A stretch of 24,552 bases of DNA, from positions 1 to 24,552 of the forward strand of contig JBAZPX010000014.1 in the NCBI GenBank assembly GCA_041645555.1, given 5' to 3'. A program made the translations under genes and the position numbers. The stretch comes from JAQTRU01 sp041645555 (GTDB lineage: Bacteria; Patescibacteriota; Patescibacteriia; Patescibacteriales; JAQTRU01). The notes below the pieces were generated by a model. It was given only the letters and a program-made list of their open reading frames with translations, searched no databases and was not told the origin of the DNA. Shown piece after piece: positions 7,168-14,127 of the stretch. The stretch's first letter is position 1. Each line of letters begins with the position of its first letter.

Positions 7168-7770
7168 CTAAGCGCCGACGATTAAATTAAATAAAAAACT
7201 AATTATTGGGATAATCAGGGGGAATCCGAACAAAATAAAAATTAAAACCAAAGTGAAACCATAGCGCTCTAAATTAGCCAATCCTTGCTGCCAACTATAG
7301 GGCAGAAACGGCATAATCACTTTTGACCCGTCCAAAGGCGGCAAAGGCACAAGGTTAAATACCATTAAGACTAGATTAATCTGAACGATTATCGCCAAGA
7401 GCGAAGATAAAGTCGGGTTATCCATCGGATAAAATCTTAAAATCAGGCCGAAAAATAAAGCCGTGATAAGATTCGCCAACGGCCCAGCCGCCGCCACTTT
7501 GGCCGATCCGTATTTCTGGTCCCGCAGATTATAAGGATTAAAAGGAACGGGTTTGGCATAACCGAATATTAAACCGCCAGCCGTGGCAAAATAAATTAAA
7601 GCCGGCATTAATATGGATCCCCATAAATCAATATGAGCTACCGGATTAAGCGTTAATCTGCCTTCATCTTTAGCCGTCGGGTCGCCCAAGCGGTCGGCCA
7701 TCCAGCCGTGCAAGTACTCATGGATTATAGCAGAAAAAAGTATTACGATAAGGGAAAAAATTATACCCAT
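7168..7770 (-). CDS. site-2 protease family (M50) membrane metalloprotease
   Basis: A 200-residue polytopic membrane protein of the M50 intramembrane zinc protease family. HEYLH at residues 17-21 is the HExxH zinc/catalytic motif inside the first membrane helix. NLVPLPPLDG at 139-148 is the second conserved motif, whose aspartate (147) is the third zinc ligand. AAAGPLANL (93-101) matches the conserved GPxxN region. About five hydrophobic segments are visible. The short size and lack of a PDZ domain place it with the small YwhC/S2P-like group rather than RseP. The substrate cannot be predicted. It stands alone between rpmB (divergent) and the str operon. Confidence 0.9.
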   Translation of the reverse strand: MGIIFSLIVILFSAIIHEYLHGWMADRLGDPTAKDEGRLTLNPVAHIDLWGSILMPALIYFATAGGLIFGYAKPVPFNPYNLRDQKYGSAKVAAAGPLANLITALFFGLILRFYPMDNPTLSSLLAIIVQINLVLMVFNLVPLPPLDGSKVIMPFLPYSWQQGLANLERYGFTLVLIFILFGFPLIIPIISFLFNLIVGA

Positions 7771-7784
7771 AAAACATTAAAATT

Positions 7785-7827
7785 CAATAATCAAATTTCA
7801 ATAACCAAAATTCTGGTTATTGATTAT
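7785..7827. repeat. inverted repeat in the M50-rpmB divergent gap
   Basis: TCAATAACCA and TGGTTATTGA form a perfect 10-bp stem around a 6-nt loop (about 7797-7822), flanked by AATAATCA (from 7785) and TGATTATT (to 7827), which can extend it. The AATAACC/GGTTATT words recur near 21171-21275. Confidence 0.6.
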
Positions 7828-7841
7828 TAGTTTACCACATC

Positions 7842-7870
7842 TTGCCTTTTTTTCCAAAACATGGTAATCT
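7842..7870 (+). promoter_or_regulatory. weak putative promoter of rpmB
   Basis: TTGCCT (7842-7847), a 17-bp spacer, then TAATCT (7865-7870). It is an imperfect match, but the only reasonable plus-strand candidate before rpmB. Confidence 0.3.
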
Positions 7871-7893
7871 GCTAAATATCAAAAATTAATAAA

Positions 7894-7951
7894 TATTTTA
7901 CGTTAATTGTTAATTGTCAATTATTAATTGTCAATCATTAACTGTTAATAA
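7894..7951. repeat. AATTGTCAATTATT-type tandem words before rpmB
   Basis: Near-tandem copies of AATTGTTAATTGTCAATTATT fill the rpmB leader directly up to the start codon. They are the same class as the AT-word repeats at 18447-18548 and elsewhere. No Shine-Dalgarno is present. Confidence 0.5.
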
Positions 7952-7954
7952 GTT

Positions 7955-8131
7955 ATGGCTAAAAAATGTGATGTTTGCGGTCGCGGTTCCACTAAAGGCG
8001 CCAGCCGTTCGCACTCTAATATTAAAACCATCAAAAGGCAGTATATAAACTTGCAAAGTAAAAAGATCAACGGAAAAAAGACGAAAATCTGTACTGCCTG
8101 CATAAGAACCATGGCAAAAAATAAAAAGTAG
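7955..8131 (+). CDS. rpmB: 50S ribosomal protein L28 (bL28)
   Basis: L28 of the large subunit, 58 residues. It opens MAKKCDVCGRGSTKGASRSHS and contains RQYINLQSKKINGKKTKICTACIRTM. Two CxxC pairs (residues 5/8 and near 46/49) would bind zinc, the C+ form of the protein; the family is usually about 60-78 residues, so this is compact. It is too short for many gene callers. It is the only clear plus-strand gene here, divergent from the M50 protease and followed at once by a strong terminator shared with the convergent acylphosphatase transcript. Confidence 0.95.
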   Translation: MAKKCDVCGRGSTKGASRSHSNIKTIKRQYINLQSKKINGKKTKICTACIRTMAKNKK

Positions 8132-8140
8132 ATGATAAAC

Positions 8141-8171
8141 AAAAAACCAGGCAAAACACCCTGGTTTTTTG
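8141..8171. terminator. bidirectional intrinsic terminator after rpmB
   Basis: AAAAAACCAGG (8141-8151) pairs with CCTGGTTTTTT (8160-8170), an 11-bp stem with an 8-nt loop. The T run on the plus strand and the A run opposite allow termination of both rpmB and the convergent gene set. Confidence 0.85.
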
Positions 8172-8181
8172 TTTGCCAGCT

Positions 8182-8259
8182 CTAATAGCATAAACTTCTT
8201 ATCTTTTTACCCTGTCTCTTCCGGTGTTTCTTTAAAGCCACTTTCTTTTTCTTGTACAT
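8182..8259 (-). CDS. 25-residue basic protein, likely small ribosomal-type (AURKAIP1/COX24-like)
   Basis: A tiny open frame that starts at the ATG at 8259 and ends at TAG. The peptide begins MYKKKKVALKKHRKRQGKK and ends IRSLCY; 13 of 25 residues are Lys, Arg or His. The spaced KKHRKR pattern resembles the AURKAIP1/COX24 motif and the very small RNA-binding ribosomal proteins (bS22/bTHX type); this is a judgement by eye. Its start is 4 bp after the acylphosphatase stop, which suggests translational coupling, and it ends just before the shared terminator. Basic composition, tight spacing and the nearby rpmB favour a real gene. Confidence 0.6.
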   Translation of the reverse strand: MYKKKKVALKKHRKRQGKKIRSLCY

Positions 8260-8263
8260 AAAT

Positions 8264-8536
8264 TTAGTATTCAATTGTAAATTGATTAAAATTTTTAAGT
8301 TCGCTTTCGTCAATAATTATTTTTTCCACTCTTGCCCAGGCAGGGCCCTTCCGGCACCAAGCTAAAAATTTTTTTAAATTTTCTTCCTCCCCTTCAACTT
8401 CTATATAAACACCGTTGTCCGGCTCATTGCGCGCGAAACCAGACAAGTCCAATTCGCGAGCTTTTTCCCGGGAAGAATACCTAAAAGTTACCATCTGAAC
8501 CCGCCCAAAAATTTTAATGCTTAGATGCTGTTTCAT
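8264..8536 (-). CDS. acyP: acylphosphatase
   Basis: A small enzyme that hydrolyses acyl phosphates, 90 residues. The phosphate-binding loop region reads FGRVQMVTFRY (residues 10-20), where the family has GxVQGVGFRY. The catalytic arginine (19) is present, and the catalytic asparagine is N37 in GFARNEPDNG. VYIEVEGEEENLKKFLAWCRKGPAWARVEKI completes the ferredoxin-like fold. The two glycines of GVG are replaced by M and T, a mild deviation. It starts 10 bp after comEC ends, so the two probably share a transcript. Confidence 0.92.
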   Translation of the reverse strand: MKQHLSIKIFGRVQMVTFRYSSREKARELDLSGFARNEPDNGVYIEVEGEEENLKKFLAWCRKGPAWARVEKIIIDESELKNFNQFTIEY

Positions 8537-8546
8537 ACCTCGTATT

Positions 8547-10100
8547 TCATGCTGTCTCCCTATATTTTACTCTAAATTTAAAAATTACCCAAATCATAAC
8601 TAAATAATAACCTATAACCCAGCCTAACCATAAATAATCAACCTCAATATAGGCATAAGGCAGCCTTGGCAGCCAGTCGACCACCACCATTATATATTTC
8701 AGAAACAAAAGAGCCGGAGAAAAAAACAAAGGAGCCAAAAATGGAATAATTAAACTCAAAATCATAGCCGCTAAAACCGCTATTGAAAGCGGAGGCAAAA
8801 TCCATAAAACCAGCAAATTGCTTACGGGCGCAATCAGAGAAACTTTAGAAAAATTAAAAGCGATTATGGGCAGGGTGAAAATCTGAGCCGCCATAGTCAG
8901 GCTGAAAATATCATAAATGATTTTTAAAAATTTTGGGATTTCTTCAAGATTAACAATTCTATTCAGCCAGCTCTCAAAAATCGGCGGGAAATAAATCATG
9001 CCCAAAACCGCCAAAAAAGAAAGCTGAAAACCAATATCGTCCCGCAGAAGCCTGGGATTTATTAAAAATAATATCGCCGCGGCCAAAACCAAGGAATTAG
9101 TCAATTTATTAAGCCGGCCGAGCTTCATTGCCCAAAGCACTAAAAAGCCCATCACTCCGGCGCGCATGGCTGAAGCCGGCGCGCCGACCAAAATAACATA
9201 AAAAAGCAAAAATAAACTCGCCAGCCAAAAAGCTCTCTGGCGGCTAACCCCGGCGCCCAAAAGCAAGCACATAATTAAAGCCGCCAAAATACTAATATTA
9301 GTTCCGGAAATAGCCATAATATGGCTAAGCCCGGATTCCGAAAATTTTTCCTGCCAATAAGCGGAAACGCTTTTTTTATAGCCGAGAATCAATGGGCCGG
9401 CCAGACTGGCTTCCGGTTCAGGCAGGCCATAGTTAATCGCGCTATGCAATTTTTCTTTTAAGCCAAAAATTTTTCTATAAAGATAATTGCCTCCCCCGTT
9501 TTGGATAATTTCAATTTTCGGATAATAGCAAACGGAATAAATATTGTAACGAGCCAAATAGCGGTCATAAGCGAAATTATTAAATTTTTCCGGCGCTTCC
9601 AGCTCGCAGGTAATTTTTATTTTATCCCCGTAATTGTAGGCCGGATATAAATTTGTCGTGGCTAGAATTTTTCCGTGTACGGGCGCATGTAGAGGCAACT
9701 CGCGAGTTGCCTCTACGTTAAGGGCGAGGTATTCCGTACAAATTTCATATTTCGCATTTTTCTCCCTAACATCCGGCTCATTGCAGACCGTGCTGGTAAT
9801 TACCGCCTCTTGCCCGTTATAAAACCAAATTTTATCCGGAGTGCTAACCGGCAGGCTGAAACTATAGCGCCAAATTCCTAAAAATAAAAATAGCCCAAGA
9901 AGGGCGAATAATCTAACTTTTTTATTTTTAAAAAATAGAATTGAAATTACCGCGCAAAATACTATTCCGATAAACCACCATAAATCAAGAGCGAGCCAAG
10001 CTAGGGGCAAAAAAGAAGCAACGGCAATGCCGAGAATAAAGAATAGGCAGGAAAATAAAAATACTTTCGCTTTCCCGGCTGAAAGCAGGTTGTCAAACAT
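8547..10100 (-). CDS. comEC: ComEC/Rec2-family DNA uptake channel, without C-terminal hydrolase domain
   Basis: An inner-membrane protein expected to form the channel for single-stranded DNA uptake during transformation. It has 517 residues. The N-terminal two or three helices are followed by an OB-fold-like extracytoplasmic region (about residues 85-190) and the Competence domain with ASLAGPLILGYKKS, SGLSHIMAISGTNISI and later helices up to the C-terminus. The metallo-beta-lactamase-like domain of full-length ComEC (about 750-800 residues) is absent. A 28-bp perfect palindrome is embedded in frame (residues ~129-138, EATREL). Upstream lies an AT-rich gap of 141 bp; acyP follows by 10 bp. Confidence 0.9.
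   Translation of the reverse strand: MFDNLLSAGKAKVFLFSCLFFILGIAVASFLPLAWLALDLWWFIGIVFCAVISILFFKNKKVRLFALLGLFLFLGIWRYSFSLPVSTPDKIWFYNGQEAVITSTVCNEPDVREKNAKYEICTEYLALNVEATRELPLHAPVHGKILATTNLYPAYNYGDKIKITCELEAPEKFNNFAYDRYLARYNIYSVCYYPKIEIIQNGGGNYLYRKIFGLKEKLHSAINYGLPEPEASLAGPLILGYKKSVSAYWQEKFSESGLSHIMAISGTNISILAALIMCLLLGAGVSRQRAFWLASLFLLFYVILVGAPASAMRAGVMGFLVLWAMKLGRLNKLTNSLVLAAAILFLINPRLLRDDIGFQLSFLAVLGMIYFPPIFESWLNRIVNLEEIPKFLKIIYDIFSLTMAAQIFTLPIIAFNFSKVSLIAPVSNLLVLWILPPLSIAVLAAMILSLIIPFLAPLFFSPALLFLKYIMVVVDWLPRLPYAYIEVDYLWLGWVIGYYLVMIWVIFKFRVKYRETA
9689..9716. repeat. 28-bp perfect palindrome inside comEC
   Basis: Half-site GTAGAGGCAACTCG followed by its exact reverse complement. It lies in the reading frame of comEC without breaking it, encoding a VEATRELPL stretch in the extracytoplasmic region. 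Perfect palindromes of this length are not expected by chance, and similar GTAG...CTAC palindromes are known as dispersed repeats in other bacteria. Confidence 0.9.
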
Positions 10101-10105
10101 AGATA

Positions 10106-10240
10106 ATAATTTCTAATTTTTAATTTCTAAACAATTTCCAATAACCTAATTTTACAATTTATAAACTTAGCAATATAAAAAATTAAACCTTAATAAATTA
10201 AAAATTATTTATAAAATTACAAACTTAAAAATTAAAAATT
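10106..10240. repeat. AT-rich word repeat between prfB and comEC
   Basis: This gap is made of variants of AATTTTTAATTTCTAA and AAATTAAAAATT. No gene, terminator or convincing promoter is seen. Confidence 0.5.
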
Positions 10241-10241
10241 T

Positions 10242-11339
10242 TTACGCGCCGTGTGTTTCCCGCAAATAACTTTCCATAAATCCTTCCAGCTCCCCGTCTA
10301 AAACTGCGTTCACATCCGACGTTTCATAATCCGTCCTATGGTCTTTTACCATCTTATACGGCTGCAGAACATAAGACCGGATTTGCTTTCCCCATTCGGC
10401 TTTCTGCGCCTCGCCGCGCAATTTTTTTTCCTGCCCTTCCTTCTCTTCTTCCTGCAGTTTATAAAGTTTTGATTTTAAAATTTTTAAAGCCGTTAATTTA
10501 TTCTGGTGCTGGGAACGCTCGGTCTGGCAGGCCACAACCAGGCCGGTTGGTTTATGAACAATTCGCACGGCTGAATCAGTCGTATTTACGCTTTGGCCTC
10601 CCGGGCCGGAAGAACGAAAAACATCAATTCTTAAATCCTCATTTTTTATTTCTATCTCTTCCGCCTCCGGCAGTTCCGGAATAACTTCCACTAAAGCAAA
10701 GGAGGTATGCCGCATTTTTTCCGCGTCAAAAGGAGAAATTCTTACTAACCGGTGGACGCCCGATTCGCTTTTTAAATATCCGTAAGCCCAGCGCCCGACA
10801 ACCTGCATTGACATGCTTTTTATGCCGGCTTCGTTGCCGACCGTCCGGTCTAGAATTTCGGTTTTCCAACCTCTTTTCTCCGCAAACCGCAGAAACATCC
10901 GCTCCAACATTTCCGCCCAATCCTGGGCTTCTACCCCGCCCGTGCCGGCATGAACGGAAAGAATGGCATTGCTCTCGTCATATTTTCCGGAAAACATAAC
11001 TTGAAATTCCATTTTTTCAAATTTCTTTAATAATTCTTGATATCTGGTTTCAGTTTCTTCCGCTAAAGAAGAATCCCCTTCTTTATCGCCAACAGCTACC
11101 AGTTCCTCTAATTCGGTTATCTCTTTTAAAAGTTCTTCCCATTCCCCAATCTCTTTTTTTGATTCTTCAACCTCTCGGCTAATTTCTACTGCCCTTTCTC
11201 GGTCATTCCAAAAATCCTTTTCGTTCATTTTTGATTTTTGATTTTTTACTTTTGACTTTTTTTTATCCAAATCCAAAAGCTGCCAGGTTTTTTTAACCCG
11301 CTCCTGGAATGCCTCTAATTTTTTAAATAAATTTTCCAT
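10242..11339 (-). CDS. prfB: peptide chain release factor 2
   Basis: RF2, which reads UAA and UGA stops and triggers peptide release. At 365 residues it is full length. The N-terminal coiled coil is followed by GTGGVEAQDWAEML (132-145), the SPF anticodon-like tripeptide at 202-204 (RISPFD) that marks RF2 rather than RF1, and the catalytic GGQ at 247-249 (SSGPGGQSVNTTDSAVR). The reading frame is continuous, so the programmed +1 frameshift found in many bacterial prfB genes is absent. Residues 26-38 (KKKSKVKNQKSKM) are encoded by an AT-rich word repeat. Its presence fits UGA being a stop in this organism. The start is 5 bp from the DUF559 stop. Confidence 0.97.
   Translation of the reverse strand: MENLFKKLEAFQERVKKTWQLLDLDKKKSKVKNQKSKMNEKDFWNDRERAVEISREVEESKKEIGEWEELLKEITELEELVAVGDKEGDSSLAEETETRYQELLKKFEKMEFQVMFSGKYDESNAILSVHAGTGGVEAQDWAEMLERMFLRFAEKRGWKTEILDRTVGNEAGIKSMSMQVVGRWAYGYLKSESGVHRLVRISPFDAEKMRHTSFALVEVIPELPEAEEIEIKNEDLRIDVFRSSGPGGQSVNTTDSAVRIVHKPTGLVVACQTERSQHQNKLTALKILKSKLYKLQEEEKEGQEKKLRGEAQKAEWGKQIRSYVLQPYKMVKDHRTDYETSDVNAVLDGELEGFMESYLRETHGA
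11226..11264. repeat. AT-rich word repeat inside prfB
   Basis: TTTTTGATTTTTGATTTTTT and a following ACTTTTGACTTTTTT look like intergenic AAAGTC/AAAATC word repeats, yet are translated in the N-terminal coiled coil of RF2. Confidence 0.6.
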
Positions 11340-11344
11340 AATGT

Positions 11345-11752
11345 TTATTGTCCCCCTTCGAAAGGGGGATTAAGGGGGTTTTCTTTTTCTTTTATCTTAT
11401 TTTCAATAATATTTTCCACTTCGCTCAAACCCTTTAATATATCATCATTCCAAAATCTCATAATTTCTATCTCCAGTTTATTAAGCGCGTTAGTCCTCGC
11501 TTTATCATATTCTTGATTCTTATCGCCAAGATGCGTTTCGCCGTCAATTTCAATCCCTAGTTTTAATTTTTGGCAATAAAAATCAAGGATATAATTACCA
11601 ATCGCCTTTTGTCTTATGAATCTATACCTGTGACTGCGCAAAAATTCATACCATAATTTTCTCTCCGCTAAAGTCATATTTTGCCTTAATTTTTTCACTT
11701 TTGGTTTTAAATCATTTTTATAATTTAAAAATTTTTTTGTTTTGATGAACAT
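11345..11752 (-). CDS. DUF559 (Vsr-like, PD-(D/E)xK fold) endonuclease-like protein
   Basis: A 135-residue protein of the DUF559 family, related to very-short-patch-repair endonucleases. LRQNMTLAERKLWYEFLRSH is the family entry motif, followed by YRFIRQKAIGNYILDFYCQKLKLGIEIDGETHLG, where the D of ILDFYC and the E-x-D of GIEIDG are the likely metal-binding residues, and by a C-terminal RFWNDDIL. I chose the ATG at 11752 because GGGGAGG lies 5 nt before it and no overlap with the next gene results; the frame is open further upstream. The last residues (NPLNPPFEGGQ) are encoded by the flanking inverted repeat. The DNA target is unknown. Confidence 0.88.
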   Translation of the reverse strand: MFIKTKKFLNYKNDLKPKVKKLRQNMTLAERKLWYEFLRSHRYRFIRQKAIGNYILDFYCQKLKLGIEIDGETHLGDKNQEYDKARTNALNKLEIEIMRFWNDDILKGLSEVENIIENKIKEKENPLNPPFEGGQ

Positions 11753-11790
11753 AAAAACCTCCCCTACCCCTCCTTTCGAAGGAGGGCTCA
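11351..11790. mobile_element. putative DUF559 unit bounded by terminal inverted repeats
   Basis: The left end (11351-11382) and the reverse complement of the right end (about 11755-11788) align over about 32 bp: TCCCCCTTCGAAAGGGGG...GGGGGTTTT against CCTCCTTCGAAAGGAGGGG...GGAGGTTTT. Each end holds its own small hairpin around TTCGAA. The only gene inside is DUF559, and the ends supply its Shine-Dalgarno, its stop-proximal codons and a purine-rich stretch before prfB. No clear target duplication is visible. That it moves is an inference. Confidence 0.55.
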
Positions 11791-11802
11791 AACACGTTAA
11801 AC

Positions 11803-12240
11803 TTATTTTTTCTTTTCTAAAATTTCTGTGGAAAGTCCATCCGGAGTCCATATGGCTCGAGCCTTTGCCTCGTCCACCTGGCAAGCAACGCTTTTATCAT
11901 GATAGAATAACAGCTCAACTTTATCTAATTTTAAATTTTCGGGCGCAATATCTTTAATAATTTTTTCTGCCAATATTTTAATCTGTTCTTCTTCCGCTAA
12001 TGGCTTCTCGGTGATTATGTGATATCTTGCCCATTTTATTTTATCCTGCCAAGTACCCACGCTGGCAATTTCGTATTCTGCCTTTGGCAATTCCTTTATC
12101 TCTATCGGCGTTAACTCTGGCGTTTCTGTTTTGGGAAAAAAATAAGCTCTTTGATAAAAAAGAATAACTGAAAATTCCATTCCAATCGCAACTATTAATA
12201 TTACTATAATCAAAATATTTTTTGTTTTAAGCATAATCAT
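11803..12240 (-). CDS. small single-pass membrane protein of unknown function
   Basis: I do not recognise the family. From the ATG at 12240 (or 12234) it has about 145 residues: a positively charged start, one membrane helix (IIVILIVAIGMEFSVILFY), then a soluble, probably extracytoplasmic domain rich in charged residues, with IASVGTWQDKIKWARYHIITEKPL and a C-terminal VACQVDEAKARAIWTPDGLS. An upstream TTG at 12270 is unlikely to be the start. It lies downstream of the Cys-rich surface gene. The same C-terminal segment occurs again, truncated, at 14071-14127 after the paralogous surface gene, so the pair (surface protein plus this protein) was once present twice. Confidence 0.8.
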   Translation of the reverse strand: MIMLKTKNILIIVILIVAIGMEFSVILFYQRAYFFPKTETPELTPIEIKELPKAEYEIASVGTWQDKIKWARYHIITEKPLAEEEQIKILAEKIIKDIAPENLKLDKVELLFYHDKSVACQVDEAKARAIWTPDGLSTEILEKKK

Positions 12241-12320
12241 AAAAAATTTAAAATTATTTAACAGGGTCAACCCTTAGGCAAGAATATATTAGAAAAATAA
12301 AATTAACATCAATAATCCTA

Positions 12321-14069
12321 TTAGTTGCAAGTGCATGTGACGTACCAATATGTCCCTGCTCCGGCCGAGGAGTTGTTGCGTGTATATACAGTGCCGCAAT
12401 CGCTAACAGTTGGTTGGCTACAATATAAAACGTAGTCTTCCTTGTTGGCCCACGCACAGGCGGTAGATCCCCAAACACCCACGCAATATCTATCGGTTTG
12501 GACCGAACCCCAAGTCCATCTGCAGAGGTCACATCCTCCCGTCCCATCACAATAATAACATCCTGTACAACCAGCTGGTTGGCTACCTGCGGCAAGCGTG
12601 GAGCAGCTGTAACCAGTACCATTACACGAGGTACTGTTACAAGGGCTAGCACCCGGGCATTCAGAACGAGGATCCTGAGAAGCGCTATTTACATAACCAC
12701 AATTTCCAATTCCTGCACTTGAATAAGTTCCACAAGTTTGGCAAGTGCTTCCTGAACAAGCGCTATTACAGCAAACGCCATCAACGCAATAACCCGAAAG
12801 ACAAGCGCCGGCGGAAACACAAGTTGAACCATTTGCCAAGCCAAAAGTGCCGGTTACCCCAAAAATAATCACTCCATTTTTTATATTACTTGCCACTAAG
12901 TCCGCATCCATGGCCGTAAAAGTATCGGTATTCATATAACAATAGCCGGTATTTGCGCTATTAACGCAGACATTACTATCAACATATCTGGCCGTGTCAT
13001 CAACATAACAATTGGTCTGGGTAGAAGTGGTAGAATCAGAACATTCAGTATTAAAAGCATAATAGCCATTATCGGTCGGGACAAAACATTGATTTTCTTT
13101 AGCTTCATTGCATAAATCGGTAGTCAGATAACGGGCAGTATCATCAACATGGCAATTAGTTTGGGTAGAGGTAGTTGATTCGCTACATTCAGATGAATAC
13201 CATTTATAATTACCATCTAAACTGCTATTTATATATTTTGCTCTTTCTATAATACTGCCGTCCCTATTGGCCGCCACGTTTGATGAGTCAAAATCATTAT
13301 CCGCATTATTGGCGCCTAAAATATTCTGGGCAAAGTCCTGGTCATAGTCGGCTGGACCAGCGCTCGGCTCAATAAAACCGGCGGTAGCAACATGAAATGA
13401 ATCAGGATAATCCGGATTAGACTGGGCTGAAGCTAAATTGCCGGTAACTCCCAAAATAGTTACACCGTTTATTATATTGTCGGCGGCTAAATCAGAGTCC
13501 ATGGCCGAAAATGTGGCCGTATTTATAAAACAATAACCGGAATTACTCCCCGCTGAACAAGCATTGCTGTCTATATATCTAGCCGTATCGTCAATATAAC
13601 AGTTAGTTGCGGTTGTGGTTGTGGAATCAGAGCATTCGGAACCAAAAGCGTAATAACTATTATCAGTCGGGACAAAACACGAGTTCTCTTTGGCTTCATT
13701 GCATAAATCAGTCGTTAGATAGCGGGCGGTATCGTCAACGTAGCAGTTCGTTTGGGTAGCCGTAGTTGATTCTCCGCATTCAGAGGCGTATAAACTATTA
13801 ATTGTGTATTCTAATATTTCAATAATACTCCCCGTGCTGCTGGCGGTTACCAAAGACGAATCAAAATCATTATCCGCGTTATTAGCGCCTAAAATATTCT
13901 GGGCAAAATCCTGGTCAGAATTATTCGGCCCGACCGTTGGTTCAACGAAAGCCGCGTAAACCCAAACGGTAAAAACCGCGGTTAAAGTTATAATAACCGT
14001 GGTGAGGACGCGCCAACCGATTTGCTTGGCTTGCTGCCGTAGTTTAATTTTCAGATTATGTTTTTCCAT
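12321..14069 (-). CDS. Cys-rich modular surface protein, copy 1
   Basis: A 582-residue protein likely anchored by an N-terminal membrane helix (residues 20-40) with the rest outside. Two modules of about 190 residues follow, each opening FVEPxxGPxxxDQDFAQNILGANNADNDFDSS. Each module holds two Cys-rich blocks of the type ECxxSTTxTQTNCYxDDTARY and ends in a NIxxGVTILGVTG motif. The C-terminal third is Cys-rich (STCVSAGACLSGYCVDGVCC, a pattern of secreted disulphide-rich proteins) and ends TCTCN. It is paralogous to the next gene upstream (14127-16043), with near-identical modules but divergent C-terminal tails. The function is unknown; adhesion or surface coat is an inference. Confidence 0.85.
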   Translation of the reverse strand: MEKHNLKIKLRQQAKQIGWRVLTTVIITLTAVFTVWVYAAFVEPTVGPNNSDQDFAQNILGANNADNDFDSSLVTASSTGSIIEILEYTINSLYASECGESTTATQTNCYVDDTARYLTTDLCNEAKENSCFVPTDNSYYAFGSECSDSTTTTATNCYIDDTARYIDSNACSAGSNSGYCFINTATFSAMDSDLAADNIINGVTILGVTGNLASAQSNPDYPDSFHVATAGFIEPSAGPADYDQDFAQNILGANNADNDFDSSNVAANRDGSIIERAKYINSSLDGNYKWYSSECSESTTSTQTNCHVDDTARYLTTDLCNEAKENQCFVPTDNGYYAFNTECSDSTTSTQTNCYVDDTARYVDSNVCVNSANTGYCYMNTDTFTAMDADLVASNIKNGVIIFGVTGTFGLANGSTCVSAGACLSGYCVDGVCCNSACSGSTCQTCGTYSSAGIGNCGYVNSASQDPRSECPGASPCNSTSCNGTGYSCSTLAAGSQPAGCTGCYYCDGTGGCDLCRWTWGSVQTDRYCVGVWGSTACAWANKEDYVLYCSQPTVSDCGTVYTRNNSSAGAGTYWYVTCTCN

Positions 14070-14070
14070 C

Positions 14071-14127
14071 TTATTTTTTTGTTATTTCTACGGAAAGTTC
14101 ATCCGGAGTCCATATGGCTTGAGCCTT
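14071..14127 (-). pseudogene. C-terminal remnant of a second copy of the small membrane protein gene
   Basis: On the minus strand this stretch reads KAQAIWTPDELSVEITKK and a stop, against KARAIWTPDGLSTEILEKKK at the end of the intact gene (11803-12240); the DNA matches closely over about 50 bp. The rest of the gene is missing: the remnant begins exactly where the 638-residue surface gene stops, and ends one base before the start codon of the 582-residue one. Confidence 0.85.

Noticed and set aside
7931..8191. Minus-strand open frames opposite rpmB
   Set aside because: They are antisense shadows of the clearly conserved L28 gene and its terminator, and show no protein-like pattern.
11753..11884. 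Longer DUF559 start at 11884
   Set aside because: It would translate the inverted repeat and overlap the next gene, whereas the ATG at 11752 has a strong Shine-Dalgarno and matches the usual family length.
12254..12652. 132-residue open frame overlapping the 3' end of the Cys-rich gene
   Set aside because: It lies in another frame of a strongly supported coding region and has no recognisable domain.
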